64,000 bases of DNA from an uncultured Duncaniella sp. (GTDB lineage Bacteria > Bacteroidota > Bacteroidia > Bacteroidales > Muribaculaceae). The stretch covers positions 1 to 64,000 of the forward strand of contig CAJTJG010000013.1 of NCBI GenBank assembly GCA_910576785.1, in the 5' to 3' direction. The position numbers were made by a program, and so were the translations under genes. Positions 49,859 to 58,610 of this stretch are shown in pieces. The notes beneath the pieces are model-generated. The model was given only the letters and a program-made list of their open reading frames with translations, made no database searches and was not told the origin of the DNA. The first letter of the stretch is position 1. Every line of letters starts with the position of its first letter.

Positions 49859-49930
49859 AATGCAATCCCGCTGTCCGCAGCCGTCAGACCTACATAACCA
49901 CATCTTCCAACCATCGTTAAGTATCACTTT

Positions 49931-49948
49931 TGGATAAAATAGTACCAT
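49931..49948 (+). promoter_or_regulatory. Operator-like motif before susC (site B)
   Basis: TGGATAAAATAGTACCAT is a direct repeat of the site at 49995-50012 (16 of 18 match), spaced 64 bp apart, about six helical turns. It is centred about 108 nt upstream of the predicted start of transcription. Confidence 0.65.
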
Positions 49949-49994
49949 TTAAATCTAATAACTCTACATCCATGCAAAAATTTAAGCACATATT

Positions 49995-50012
49995 TGGATA
50001 AAAAAGTATCAT
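49995..50012 (+). promoter_or_regulatory. Operator-like motif before susC (site C)
   Basis: TGGATAAAAAAGTATCAT ends 20 nt before the -7 box, so it sits where a -33 element would be. This is the position expected for an activator that contacts RNA polymerase directly. It matches the distant GH36 site in 17 of 18 positions. Confidence 0.68.
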
Positions 50013-50032
50013 TCTATACCGATTGTTTGCAC

Positions 50033-50041
50033 TAATTTTGC
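50033..50041 (+). promoter_or_regulatory. -7 box of the susC operon
   Basis: TAATTTTGC matches TAnnTTTG. No TTG occurs at the expected distance upstream, and site C occupies that position. The start would be near 50048. Confidence 0.6.
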
Positions 50042-50156
50042 CATATCCCTAATAATAAACCAAACCTCAAAACACAGTTTCTTATTGCCTAAACTACATT
50101 AACCCTACCTTACAACTACAAGCTAATTAACTATCTATTACCTTAAAAGTGCTCTA

Positions 50157-53100
50157 ATGAAAAGTAAAATCTCCTACCTTCGCGGTCTGGTGACGGCTCT
50201 CATACTCAGTATCACTCTGAGTGCGGCCGCACAGATCACAGTGACAGGTATCGTGCAGGACAAGACGGGCGAACCTCTCACCGGCGCGACAATTCAAGAG
50301 AAGGGCAACACGTCCAACGGCACAGCCACAGGACTTGATGGCGATTTCTCCATCAAGGTGAAATCGAACAATGCCGTACTCTTAGTTTCCTATGTGGGAA
50401 TGAAATCCCAGCAGGTATCACTCAACGGAAAGACCAACGTTACCATCACACTCGAGGATGACGCCGAGATGCTCGACGAAGTCGTAGTGGTGGGCTACGG
50501 TACGATGAAGAAGAGCGACCTCGCCGGCGCCTCCACCTCGCTTGGCGAGGATGCGATGAAAGGCTCCGTCATCACCAACCTTGACCAGAGCCTCCAGGGC
50601 CGCGCCACTGGTGTTCAGGCCGTGGCCACATCCGGTGCCCCCGGATCATCGTCATCCATACGCGTGCGCGGTCAGGCCACCATCAACGCCAATGCCGAGC
50701 CTCTCTATGTGATCGACGGTGTCATCGTGCAGGGTGGCGGCAATTCCGGAGCTTCCTTCGGTCTTGGTGACGCTCTCGGCAATGGTAAAGTATCGACCAT
50801 CTCCCCTCTCTCCACCATCAACCCCTCCGACATCGTTTCGATGGAGATCCTCAAGGACGCCTCGGCAACCGCCATCTACGGTGCACAGGGATCCAACGGT
50901 GTTGTACTCATCACCACCAAGCGCGGTAAAGCCGGCGAGGCAAAGTTCACCTACGACGGTATGGTGGCATGGAACCGCCAGGGCAAGCGCCTCGACATGA
51001 TGAACCTCCGCGAATTCGCCGGATACTACAACGACCTCGTGGCCACAGGCCAGCAGAAGGAGAACGAGACCTACCGCGACCCCTCCATCCTCGGCGTGGG
51101 TACCAACTGGCAGGACGCGATCTTCCGCACCGCATTCCAGAACCAGCATCAGGTATCAGCCCAGGGCGGCACCGAGAAGGTGCAGTACTATGTATCCGGA
51201 TCCTACATGGATCAGGAAGGTACGCTCATCGGTTCCGACTTCCGCCGCTTCTCAGTGCGTGCCAACCTCGACGCACAGCTCAAGAGCTGGCTCAAGCTCG
51301 GACTCTCAGCCACCTACTCCGACATTGACGAGAACCTCAAGCTCGCCGACGGTGAGGCCGGTATCATCAACTACTCGCTCACCACAGTGCCCGACATACC
51401 CATCTACGATATCGACGGAAACTACTCATCCGTAGTGCGCGAAGGCTACACCAACCCCAACCCCGTCGCACTCGCCATGCTCGACGAGATCAAGCTCAAG
51501 CGCCGCAAACTCGTGGGCAACATCTTCTTTGACGTCACCCCCATCAAGAATCTCACATGGCACGCCGAGTTTGACTACGACGTGAGCCAGAGCAAGGGCG
51601 ACCGCTTCAAACCCACCGTTGACCTCGGCGGATGGGTACGCTCGTCCAACTCCTCCAACATCCAGAACAACAACTCCTGGTTCTGGGCACTCAAGAACTA
51701 TGTGACCTACAATGGCGAATGGGACAAACTCTCCTACAACGCCATGGTGGGACAGGAATGCTGGGAGTCATACTACGACTACGCATCCGTGTCCAACACA
51801 GGTCTCCCCTCCAACGACGTCCACAACCCCGCTCTCGGTACAGGCACCTCCACCATCACCGCCGGCTGGGGATCATCTGCCATGGCTTCGTTCTTTACCC
51901 GCGAGACCCTCAACTGGGACGGCCGCTACATGCTCACCTACACCTACCGTTATGACGGCAGCTCAAACTTCGGACCCAAGAACCGTTGGGCAGGCTTCCA
52001 CTCCGTGGCAGGTGCATGGCGCTTCAGCAATGAGAAGTTCCTCGCATCGACAGCCGACTGGTTCAACAACGGTAAACTCCGCTTCGGTTGGGGTCAGACC
52101 GGTAACGCCAACATCGGCGCATTCGCATGGGGTGTGGCCATGAGCCGTATGCCCTCCGCTCTCGGAGCCGGTTATCGTCCCGCCAACATCGCCAACGAGG
52201 CTGTGAAATGGGAGAAACAGGAGCAGTGGAACCTCGGTCTCGACCTCTCCTTCCTCAACAACCGACTCACCTTCACCGGCGACCTCTACTACAAGACATC
52301 CAAGGACATGCTCATGTCCATGCAGCTCCCCTCCTACATGGGTACCCAGGGCAACGGCTCCTCCGCACTCGCAGCTCCCAAGGGCAACTTCGGCGAGATC
52401 GTCAACAAGGGTCTTGAGCTCGAGCTCACAGGACGTCCCTTCACCGGCGAATTCGAGTGGGAGACCTCGCTGCAGTTCTCTTTCAACCGCAATAAGCTCA
52501 AAGCCCTCACCGGCACCAAGAACGCCAACCTCGTAGGCTACGGCCAGTGGAGCGACGTGGTGTCAGTATCCGAGATCGGCCAGCCCCTCTACAACTTCTA
52601 CGGTTATGTGGTTGAGGGTGTCTACAAAGACCTCGAGGATATCCAGAACTCACCCAAGAGCGACAAGTATCCGAGCAACGGCGTGTTCAACAGCGCCAAC
52701 ACCGTATGGCCCGGCGACCTCAAGTTCAAGGATGTGAACGGCGACGGCAAGATCGACGAGAATGACCGCACCGTCATCGGCAACCCCATGCCCGACTTCA
52801 CCTTCGGCTGGACCAATACATTCCGCTACAAAGGCTTCGACCTCTCCGTGTTCTTCAACGGTTCCTACGGCAACGACGTGATGAACTACCTCAGCATCGG
52901 CCTCACACACATGAACTCGGCATGGGCCAACCAGCTCAACGTGGTCAACGACCGCGCACAGCTCGTACCCATCGACCCCGACAAGGTATATCCCGCCGGC
53001 CAGGCATGGTACAACGACATCAACAATGTCCAGGTGGCCAATCCCGACACCCGCATCCCCCGCGCCGTCACCGCCGACCCCAACGACAACGACCGTATCT

Positions 53101-53372
53101 CCGACCGTTATATCGAGGATGGATCATACATCCGTCTGAAGAACATTTCGCTCGGCTATACATTCGACAGCAAGCTCATCAAGCGCCTGCACCTGCAGAA
53201 CCTCCGCGTGTACTGCAACATACAGAACCTTTGCACCTGGACCAAATACAAAGGCTACGACCCCGAGGTCGGCGCCTCCACACAGGACTCCTCGGGTCTC
53301 GTATACGGCCTCGACTATGGCCGCTACCCCTCGCCCAAGGTCTATTCATTTGGTCTGAACATATCTTTCTAA
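50157..53372 (+). CDS. SusC-like TonB-dependent outer-membrane transporter
   Basis: This is the channel that imports oligosaccharides captured by SusD, using TonB energy. The product has 1071 residues. It has a signal peptide (LVTALILSITLSAAAQ), a carboxypeptidase-regulatory-like domain (VTGIVQDKTGEPLTGATIQEKG), the TonB box region (LDEVVVVGYGTMKKSDLAGA), the plug (RVRGQATINANAEPLYVIDGV and SATAIYGAQGSNGVVLITTK), and the 22-strand barrel ending in YSFGLNISF. There is no N-terminal STN domain, so it is not an anti-sigma-linked transducer. It is the first gene of the susCD operon and is followed by susD after 28 nt. Confidence 0.97.
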   Translation: MKSKISYLRGLVTALILSITLSAAAQITVTGIVQDKTGEPLTGATIQEKGNTSNGTATGLDGDFSIKVKSNNAVLLVSYVGMKSQQVSLNGKTNVTITLEDDAEMLDEVVVVGYGTMKKSDLAGASTSLGEDAMKGSVITNLDQSLQGRATGVQAVATSGAPGSSSSIRVRGQATINANAEPLYVIDGVIVQGGGNSGASFGLGDALGNGKVSTISPLSTINPSDIVSMEILKDASATAIYGAQGSNGVVLITTKRGKAGEAKFTYDGMVAWNRQGKRLDMMNLREFAGYYNDLVATGQQKENETYRDPSILGVGTNWQDAIFRTAFQNQHQVSAQGGTEKVQYYVSGSYMDQEGTLIGSDFRRFSVRANLDAQLKSWLKLGLSATYSDIDENLKLADGEAGIINYSLTTVPDIPIYDIDGNYSSVVREGYTNPNPVALAMLDEIKLKRRKLVGNIFFDVTPIKNLTWHAEFDYDVSQSKGDRFKPTVDLGGWVRSSNSSNIQNNNSWFWALKNYVTYNGEWDKLSYNAMVGQECWESYYDYASVSNTGLPSNDVHNPALGTGTSTITAGWGSSAMASFFTRETLNWDGRYMLTYTYRYDGSSNFGPKNRWAGFHSVAGAWRFSNEKFLASTADWFNNGKLRFGWGQTGNANIGAFAWGVAMSRMPSALGAGYRPANIANEAVKWEKQEQWNLGLDLSFLNNRLTFTGDLYYKTSKDMLMSMQLPSYMGTQGNGSSALAAPKGNFGEIVNKGLELELTGRPFTGEFEWETSLQFSFNRNKLKALTGTKNANLVGYGQWSDVVSVSEIGQPLYNFYGYVVEGVYKDLEDIQNSPKSDKYPSNGVFNSANTVWPGDLKFKDVNGDGKIDENDRTVIGNPMPDFTFGWTNTFRYKGFDLSVFFNGSYGNDVMNYLSIGLTHMNSAWANQLNVVNDRAQLVPIDPDKVYPAGQAWYNDINNVQVANPDTRIPRAVTADPNDNDRISDRYIEDGSYIRLKNISLGYTFDSKLIKRLHLQNLRVYCNIQNLCTWTKYKGYDPEVGASTQDSSGLVYGLDYGRYPSPKVYSFGLNISF

Positions 53373-53400
53373 TTCTCTCCATCTCCCAAAAACACCAATC

Positions 53401-55137
53401 ATGAAAATTGCCAAGAGCTTTAAATACGGACTTGCGATAGCAGCCCTCGGAGTCGTAGCCACCTCGTGCAACGACTTCCTGGACCGTCCCACCGACGACA
53501 GCTACACCGCAAGCAATTTCTATCAGACCGCAGAGCAGTGCTACCAGGGCGTCAACTATCTCTACAACTCCCCTTGGTATGACTTCCAGCGCGGCTTCAT
53601 CAAGATCGGCGAGGTGATGTCGGGCAACATGTACATGGGCTCCTCTCCTTACCTCACCTTCACCACCAACGGTACGGACACCGACCTCGTCAACATGTCC
53701 TACTCCCTCTGGGCTGTGATAGGCCATGCCAACACTGTCTACGAGAATCTCGCCGGCTCACCGGCTCCCGAGAAAGTGCGCGCATACTGCCAGGGTGAAT
53801 GCCTCACATGGAAGGCCCTCGCCTACTTCTACCTTGTGCGTACATTCGGCGATGTGCCCATCATCCACTCCAACTCGGCCGAGCTCGAGAACGGCACCTA
53901 CAACACCAAGTACAAAGTGCGCCGTGCCGACGTCTACGAGTACATCATCATGACCCTCGAGAAAGCTATCGAGCTCCTCCCCGAGAAAGCCGAGCAGTCA
54001 GGCCGTATAGACCAGTACTGCGCCAAGGGACTTCTTGCCAAGGTATACCTCACCCGCTCAGGCCTCAGCGGCACACGCAACGCTGACGATCTCGCCAAGG
54101 CAGCATCCTATGCCAAGGACGTTATCGACAACTCCGGCCGAAAGCTCATGCCCGAGTATGCCGACATATTCCGTCTCAAGAACAACATCAGCGACGAAAG
54201 CATGATAGCATGGCGCTGGAAAGCCGGCCGTGACCCCTGGACTCAGCAGAACACCCTCCAGAGCGACCTCGCTCCCGTAGGCTTCGATGAGTTCGGCGAC
54301 TGCTGGGGTGGCTACTGCGGTCCCTCCGTCAACCTTCAGGACGCTTTCGGAGTGGACGTGACCGAAGATCCCTCCATGCGCCGCGATCTCGACAAGCGCC
54401 GCAAGGCCACAATGATGCTCCCCGGCGACAAGTACGAGTACTTCTGGACCGACAAGGGCGGTTTCGATCCCCTCGACTTCTGCTATGACGAAGAGTATGG
54501 CAAAGGTGGCCCCGGCGAATGGCAGAGCGGTACCGGTGCCTACAACGTGAAGCACCTCTACGGCAACACCTACGACCACGTGTCGGCACTTGGTGTATCG
54601 CCCGACAACATGGCCAATGAGCTTGCCACACACATCCTCCGTCTGGCCGACGTTTACCTGATCTTCGCCGAGGCGAAGATGGGCACAGCCACCTCCACCT
54701 CCGACGCCGATGCCGTAGCAGCTTACAATGCCGTACGCTCACGCGCACTCACCTCTTACGATCCCGTATCCACCATCACATACGATGACATCTGGAAAGA
54801 GCGTCTCCTCGAGCTCGCCGGTGAAGGTGACCGTTGGTATGACTACGTGCGCCGCTCCTACTGGGACATGAACTACTGCATCAACGAGCTCACCAACCAG
54901 CGCCGCAACACCATCTGGAACATCAACAATCTCTACAAGGCATGGCACAAGAGCGACCGCAAGTCATGGTCGGTGGATGCCGGTGAGAGTGCTCCCCAGT
55001 ATGACACCGACACCCCGCAGCCCAACGTGACCGCATCGTCGTTCACACTCCCCTTCCCCACCGCCGACGTGGTCTTCAACCCCAATCTTCTGAAGGACCC
55101 CATCGCCAGCGATGTGCGCACCGAGTATGCTTACTAA
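53401..55137 (+). CDS. SusD-like surface glycan-binding lipoprotein
   Basis: SusD forms the lid of the SusC transporter and binds glycan on the cell surface. The 578-residue product has a lipobox (IAALGVVATSC) followed by NDFLDRPTDD, an acidic surface-export signal. The TPR-rich SusD core is visible (AYCQGECLTWKALAYFYLVRTFGDVPI), and the C-terminal RagB/SusD region has WKERLLELAGEGDRWYDYVRR. Length and layout are normal. It is preceded by SusC and followed by two more glycan-binding lipoproteins. Confidence 0.96.
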   Translation: MKIAKSFKYGLAIAALGVVATSCNDFLDRPTDDSYTASNFYQTAEQCYQGVNYLYNSPWYDFQRGFIKIGEVMSGNMYMGSSPYLTFTTNGTDTDLVNMSYSLWAVIGHANTVYENLAGSPAPEKVRAYCQGECLTWKALAYFYLVRTFGDVPIIHSNSAELENGTYNTKYKVRRADVYEYIIMTLEKAIELLPEKAEQSGRIDQYCAKGLLAKVYLTRSGLSGTRNADDLAKAASYAKDVIDNSGRKLMPEYADIFRLKNNISDESMIAWRWKAGRDPWTQQNTLQSDLAPVGFDEFGDCWGGYCGPSVNLQDAFGVDVTEDPSMRRDLDKRRKATMMLPGDKYEYFWTDKGGFDPLDFCYDEEYGKGGPGEWQSGTGAYNVKHLYGNTYDHVSALGVSPDNMANELATHILRLADVYLIFAEAKMGTATSTSDADAVAAYNAVRSRALTSYDPVSTITYDDIWKERLLELAGEGDRWYDYVRRSYWDMNYCINELTNQRRNTIWNINNLYKAWHKSDRKSWSVDAGESAPQYDTDTPQPNVTASSFTLPFPTADVVFNPNLLKDPIASDVRTEYAY

Positions 55138-55164
55138 TACCATCAACTCTAACATTCCACAGAA

Positions 55165-56511
55165 ATGAACCATATCATAACAGGCCGTCTTGCCATCGCC
55201 CTCGGAGTCACAGCCATGGCTCTCGGTACGGTTTCCTGCAAGGATGAGCCGGACAAATACGAGCACACCGACGGCACCCCCGTCATCGAGTATGTGCGCT
55301 CCACCGACCCCGCTGCCGCCGACTCGCTCCTCTCGGGCGCGTTCCTGAGCAACACAGTGTGTCTGGTGGGTCAGAACCTCCGCGCCATCCACGAGCTCTA
55401 CTTCAACGACCAGAAGGCGGTGCTCAACACCTCGCTCATCACCGACAATCACCTTATCGTGACTCTCCCCTCACAGATTCCCGCCAAGGTGACCGACAAT
55501 CTCTATATGGTGAACTACTCGGGCGACACCATCCCCTACCCCTTCAAGTCGCTCGTGCCTGCTCCCAAGGCGGCCACTATGTCATGCGAATGGGCTCCTG
55601 CCGGAAGCACCGCTGTGATCTACGGCGACTTCTTCGTCAACGATCCCTCCATGGAGATGACAGTAACCGATGCCGCCGGCAATCAGGCAGAGATCACAGC
55701 TCTCGAGCAGACAAAGCTGACCATCACCATCCCCGACAACTGGGAACCCGGTTACCTCAACCTCACATCCATCTATGGCAAGTCCAAGTCCAAGTTCCGC
55801 TACAAGGATAATCTCAACATCCTCTTCGACTTCGACGGTTCGCACGGAGCCGTCGCCGGTGGCCACGGCTGGCACAATGCCAAGGTCTACGCCGACCTCT
55901 CGGCCGAGGGTGTGCCCGAAGTGACCCCCATCGACGGCAGCTTCATGGCCTTCGGTGTGACAGCCGCATGGAGTGCTGACGGTTGGGGTGCAGGTGAGGA
56001 TGACGGCCATCTCGAATACTGGCCCGAAGATACACCCGAGAATCCCAGCCTCAGCTCTATGCCCGACTTCGCCGACATTCTCAAGCGCAACGACTGGACC
56101 GAGCTTCAGGTGAAATTCGAGATGTGTGTTCCCGCCGCCCGTCCCTGGAAGTCCACAGCCATGTCGATGATGTTCACCCCCTCCTCGGTGGTACATTATG
56201 CCAACAATGCCAACAACTACTATCTCTATGAATCAGGAGTATGGGAAGGCGTAGGATACCCCCGAGCATTCTATCAGCCATATGCCGATCTCAAGGACTC
56301 CGGATTCAATTTCAATACCAACGATGAATGGATCACCGTTTCGATGCCCCTCAGCGCGTTCCGCTTCAACCGCAACGGCGGTGCCCTGACCGAGCTCTAC
56401 AACAAGAACTCGTTCGACGGATTTACCATCGTCTTTGCCGGCGGTGATGAAGGTGCCGACTGCGAACCTATCATCTGTGTCGACAACATCCGTGTCGTGC
56501 CCATCGAATAA
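55165..56511 (+). CDS. Surface glycan-binding protein (SGBP-B-like)
   Basis: This lipoprotein of 448 residues has the lipobox TAMALGTVSC followed by KDEPDKYE, a strong surface-export signal. IPT/TIG-like Ig domains occupy about residues 35-220 (VCLVGQNLRAIHELYFNDQKAV and YGDFFVNDPSMEMTV). A C-terminal beta-sandwich (about 225-448, NILFDFDGSHGAVAGGHGWHN and FTIVFAGGDEGADCEPIICVDNI) resembles the glycan-binding domain of SGBP-B proteins. It has no catalytic motif. It should bind mannan chains at the cell surface beside SusCD. The exact ligand is inferred from the enzymes around it. Confidence 0.85.
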   Translation: MNHIITGRLAIALGVTAMALGTVSCKDEPDKYEHTDGTPVIEYVRSTDPAAADSLLSGAFLSNTVCLVGQNLRAIHELYFNDQKAVLNTSLITDNHLIVTLPSQIPAKVTDNLYMVNYSGDTIPYPFKSLVPAPKAATMSCEWAPAGSTAVIYGDFFVNDPSMEMTVTDAAGNQAEITALEQTKLTITIPDNWEPGYLNLTSIYGKSKSKFRYKDNLNILFDFDGSHGAVAGGHGWHNAKVYADLSAEGVPEVTPIDGSFMAFGVTAAWSADGWGAGEDDGHLEYWPEDTPENPSLSSMPDFADILKRNDWTELQVKFEMCVPAARPWKSTAMSMMFTPSSVVHYANNANNYYLYESGVWEGVGYPRAFYQPYADLKDSGFNFNTNDEWITVSMPLSAFRFNRNGGALTELYNKNSFDGFTIVFAGGDEGADCEPIICVDNIRVVPIE

Positions 56512-56541
56512 TATTCATCCACGAGCATTATCACTAACAAA

Positions 56542-58584
56542 ATGAAAACATTCCACAAAATATATTCATTACTTGCCGCTGCGACGATGACGGTGGGCTC
56601 CCTCGCCTTCACCTCATGCTCCGATGATGACGATGTCATCTCCGGCAACAAGGATGGCGTCGAACTTACCTATTTCGGCAATATGCCCGCCACCCGTGGC
56701 GAGACCATCGAGATCCATGGCAAGAACCTCAACAAGGTCAAGGAGGTAATCTTCCCCATCGAGGAGATTGTGGCCGATTTCTCCCGCAAGGGCAATGATG
56801 TCATTATCGTCACGATACCCGAGGAGGCTCTCGCCGGACATCTCCGTCTGCTCACAGCCTCTGGCGACACCATCACATCCAAGTCGCTCCTCTCCTACGT
56901 GGAGGAGATCACTGTCAACTCCATCACTCCCACCGAAGACCTTCTCCCGGGCGACGTGGTCACCATCACCGGTGACTGTGTATACAATGTCGCTTCTGTG
57001 ACCTTCGGAGGCGGTGTCGAAGTTCCTTCCACCGACTTCATCTCCGCATCGCGCCGCGAGCTCAAGGTAGCCGTGCCCCGTGAGGCCCAGAGCGGCACCA
57101 TCACCCTTTCCGATGGCAACGAGGACGAACCCTGGGAATACACATCCGAGGAACCCCTCAACATCATATCCCCCGAGGTGACCGCTCTTGACAAAGCTGA
57201 CTACAACTTCATGGACAAGATGGTCATCACTGGTAAGCATCTCCAGTTTGTCGACAAGATCACCTTCCCCACCGATGTTGTTCTCGAGAACGATGAGTTC
57301 ACAGTGTCGGAAGACGGCACCACCATCACCCTAGAGGTGCCCGACGAGTGCAATGAAGGTGCCCTCACCCTCACCCTCGCCAACGGTCTCACCATCTCGA
57401 CCCCCGAGTTCACACTCCCCGTCATCGCTGTGGAACGTGTGCTTCTCAACGGTAGCGAGATCGACATGAGCGCACCCATCGAGGATCTCGAGGTCGGCAA
57501 CGAACTCCGCTTCGAGGGTAAGAACCTCCACTCAGTGCGCCGCATCATCCTCCCCGGTGCTAAGGAGAAGTTCAAGAACTTCACCCTCGAGGGCACGACC
57601 GCCATCACCTTCAATATCCCCGAAGGATATCAGGACGGAAGCCTCGAGTTCTATCAGAACCCATCGAAATCACTCTTCTTCTCCACCTCCATGCTCGTCG
57701 AGCTCCCCTTCATCTGGAAGGGTACCCTTGATCTCGCCGGATGGGGCGGAAATCTCATGGTGTTCGACTGGAATCCATCGCTATGGAAGAAATTCATCCT
57801 CCGCGAGGGCGCGGTCAACAAGCCCGGTGTCATGACATTCTATCTCAAAGCCAACGATGAGGAACAGCACTTCCTCAAACTCACTTATGGTGACTGGAGC
57901 ACTCCATGGACCAACGCCGCCGCCGATCCCGCATTCGATGCCGGTGCCGGAGCTGTGGCCATCGACCCCTCGGCCGCCAACTATAAGATTGAGGTGACAC
58001 AGGCCGACATTGATCAGGTCACAACAGGCGGTATGGTCATCTACGGCACAGGCCTCACCATCACAGCCATCAAGTATGAGCCCGGCAAGACTCTCGGCGG
58101 TGGCGACGAGCCCGGTCCGTCCAACGATCCTGTCGAGATCTGGAGCGGCAACGTTGACCTCGCATGGGGAGCCGGCGGACGTGTATGTATCCCCGCCGAA
58201 GCCTTCGAGACAGCCAAAGCCGGTTCTCTGCTCCGATTCACCATCAACTGCAAGGTAGACACATGGTGTCAGGCTCAGGTAAATGACGGCGCATGGGCCA
58301 ACGACTGGACATGGGAAGCCAAACTCCCCGAGGATCTCGTGGACGGCGATGGAAACCCCATCACCTCCTACTCGTTCTCAGGAGCATTCGTCCCCTCCGA
58401 CATGTTCGGATGGACCAACTTCCCCAACATTCATGAGGCCGACTTCATCCTCACCCAGGATCACATCGACCGCATCCTCGCCAACCGTGCCGACTGCGGC
58501 GATGAGAACGCCATAGACTGCGGCATCATCGTACAGGGATCCGACATCAACATCACAAAGGTTGAGATCGTACCTCAGAACTAA
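56542..58584 (+). CDS. IPT/TIG-repeat surface glycan-binding lipoprotein
   Basis: The 680-residue product has the lipobox LAFTSC followed by SDDDDV (surface signal). A chain of four or so IPT/TIG Ig-like repeats follows; each begins with a pattern like GETIEIHGKNLNKVKEVIFP, GDVVTITGDCVYNVASVTFG, DKMVITGKHLQFVDKITFP or GNELRFEGKNLHSVRRIILP. The last 300 residues contain two related carbohydrate-binding-like domains (IWKGTLDLAGWGGNLMVFD and IWSGNVDLAWGAGGRVCIP). No catalytic residues are evident. The repeated Ig spacer should hold the binding domains away from the membrane. Confidence 0.85.
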   Translation: MKTFHKIYSLLAAATMTVGSLAFTSCSDDDDVISGNKDGVELTYFGNMPATRGETIEIHGKNLNKVKEVIFPIEEIVADFSRKGNDVIIVTIPEEALAGHLRLLTASGDTITSKSLLSYVEEITVNSITPTEDLLPGDVVTITGDCVYNVASVTFGGGVEVPSTDFISASRRELKVAVPREAQSGTITLSDGNEDEPWEYTSEEPLNIISPEVTALDKADYNFMDKMVITGKHLQFVDKITFPTDVVLENDEFTVSEDGTTITLEVPDECNEGALTLTLANGLTISTPEFTLPVIAVERVLLNGSEIDMSAPIEDLEVGNELRFEGKNLHSVRRIILPGAKEKFKNFTLEGTTAITFNIPEGYQDGSLEFYQNPSKSLFFSTSMLVELPFIWKGTLDLAGWGGNLMVFDWNPSLWKKFILREGAVNKPGVMTFYLKANDEEQHFLKLTYGDWSTPWTNAAADPAFDAGAGAVAIDPSAANYKIEVTQADIDQVTTGGMVIYGTGLTITAIKYEPGKTLGGGDEPGPSNDPVEIWSGNVDLAWGAGGRVCIPAEAFETAKAGSLLRFTINCKVDTWCQAQVNDGAWANDWTWEAKLPEDLVDGDGNPITSYSFSGAFVPSDMFGWTNFPNIHEADFILTQDHIDRILANRADCGDENAIDCGIIVQGSDINITKVEIVPQN

Positions 58585-58610
58585 TCACCATCAAAACACT
58601 CTGAACTAAT

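Larger units (their letters stand above)
49783..50156. other. Intergenic region between the mannanase and susC
   Basis: This 374-nt stretch has no gene. It contains a long stem-loop (49791-49858), two copies of the 18-bp operator-like motif (49931-49948, 49995-50012), a -7 box (50033-50041) and an AT-rich leader of about 110 nt before the susC ATG. The susC ATG lacks a GC-rich Shine-Dalgarno, as is usual in this phylum. Confidence 0.75.
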
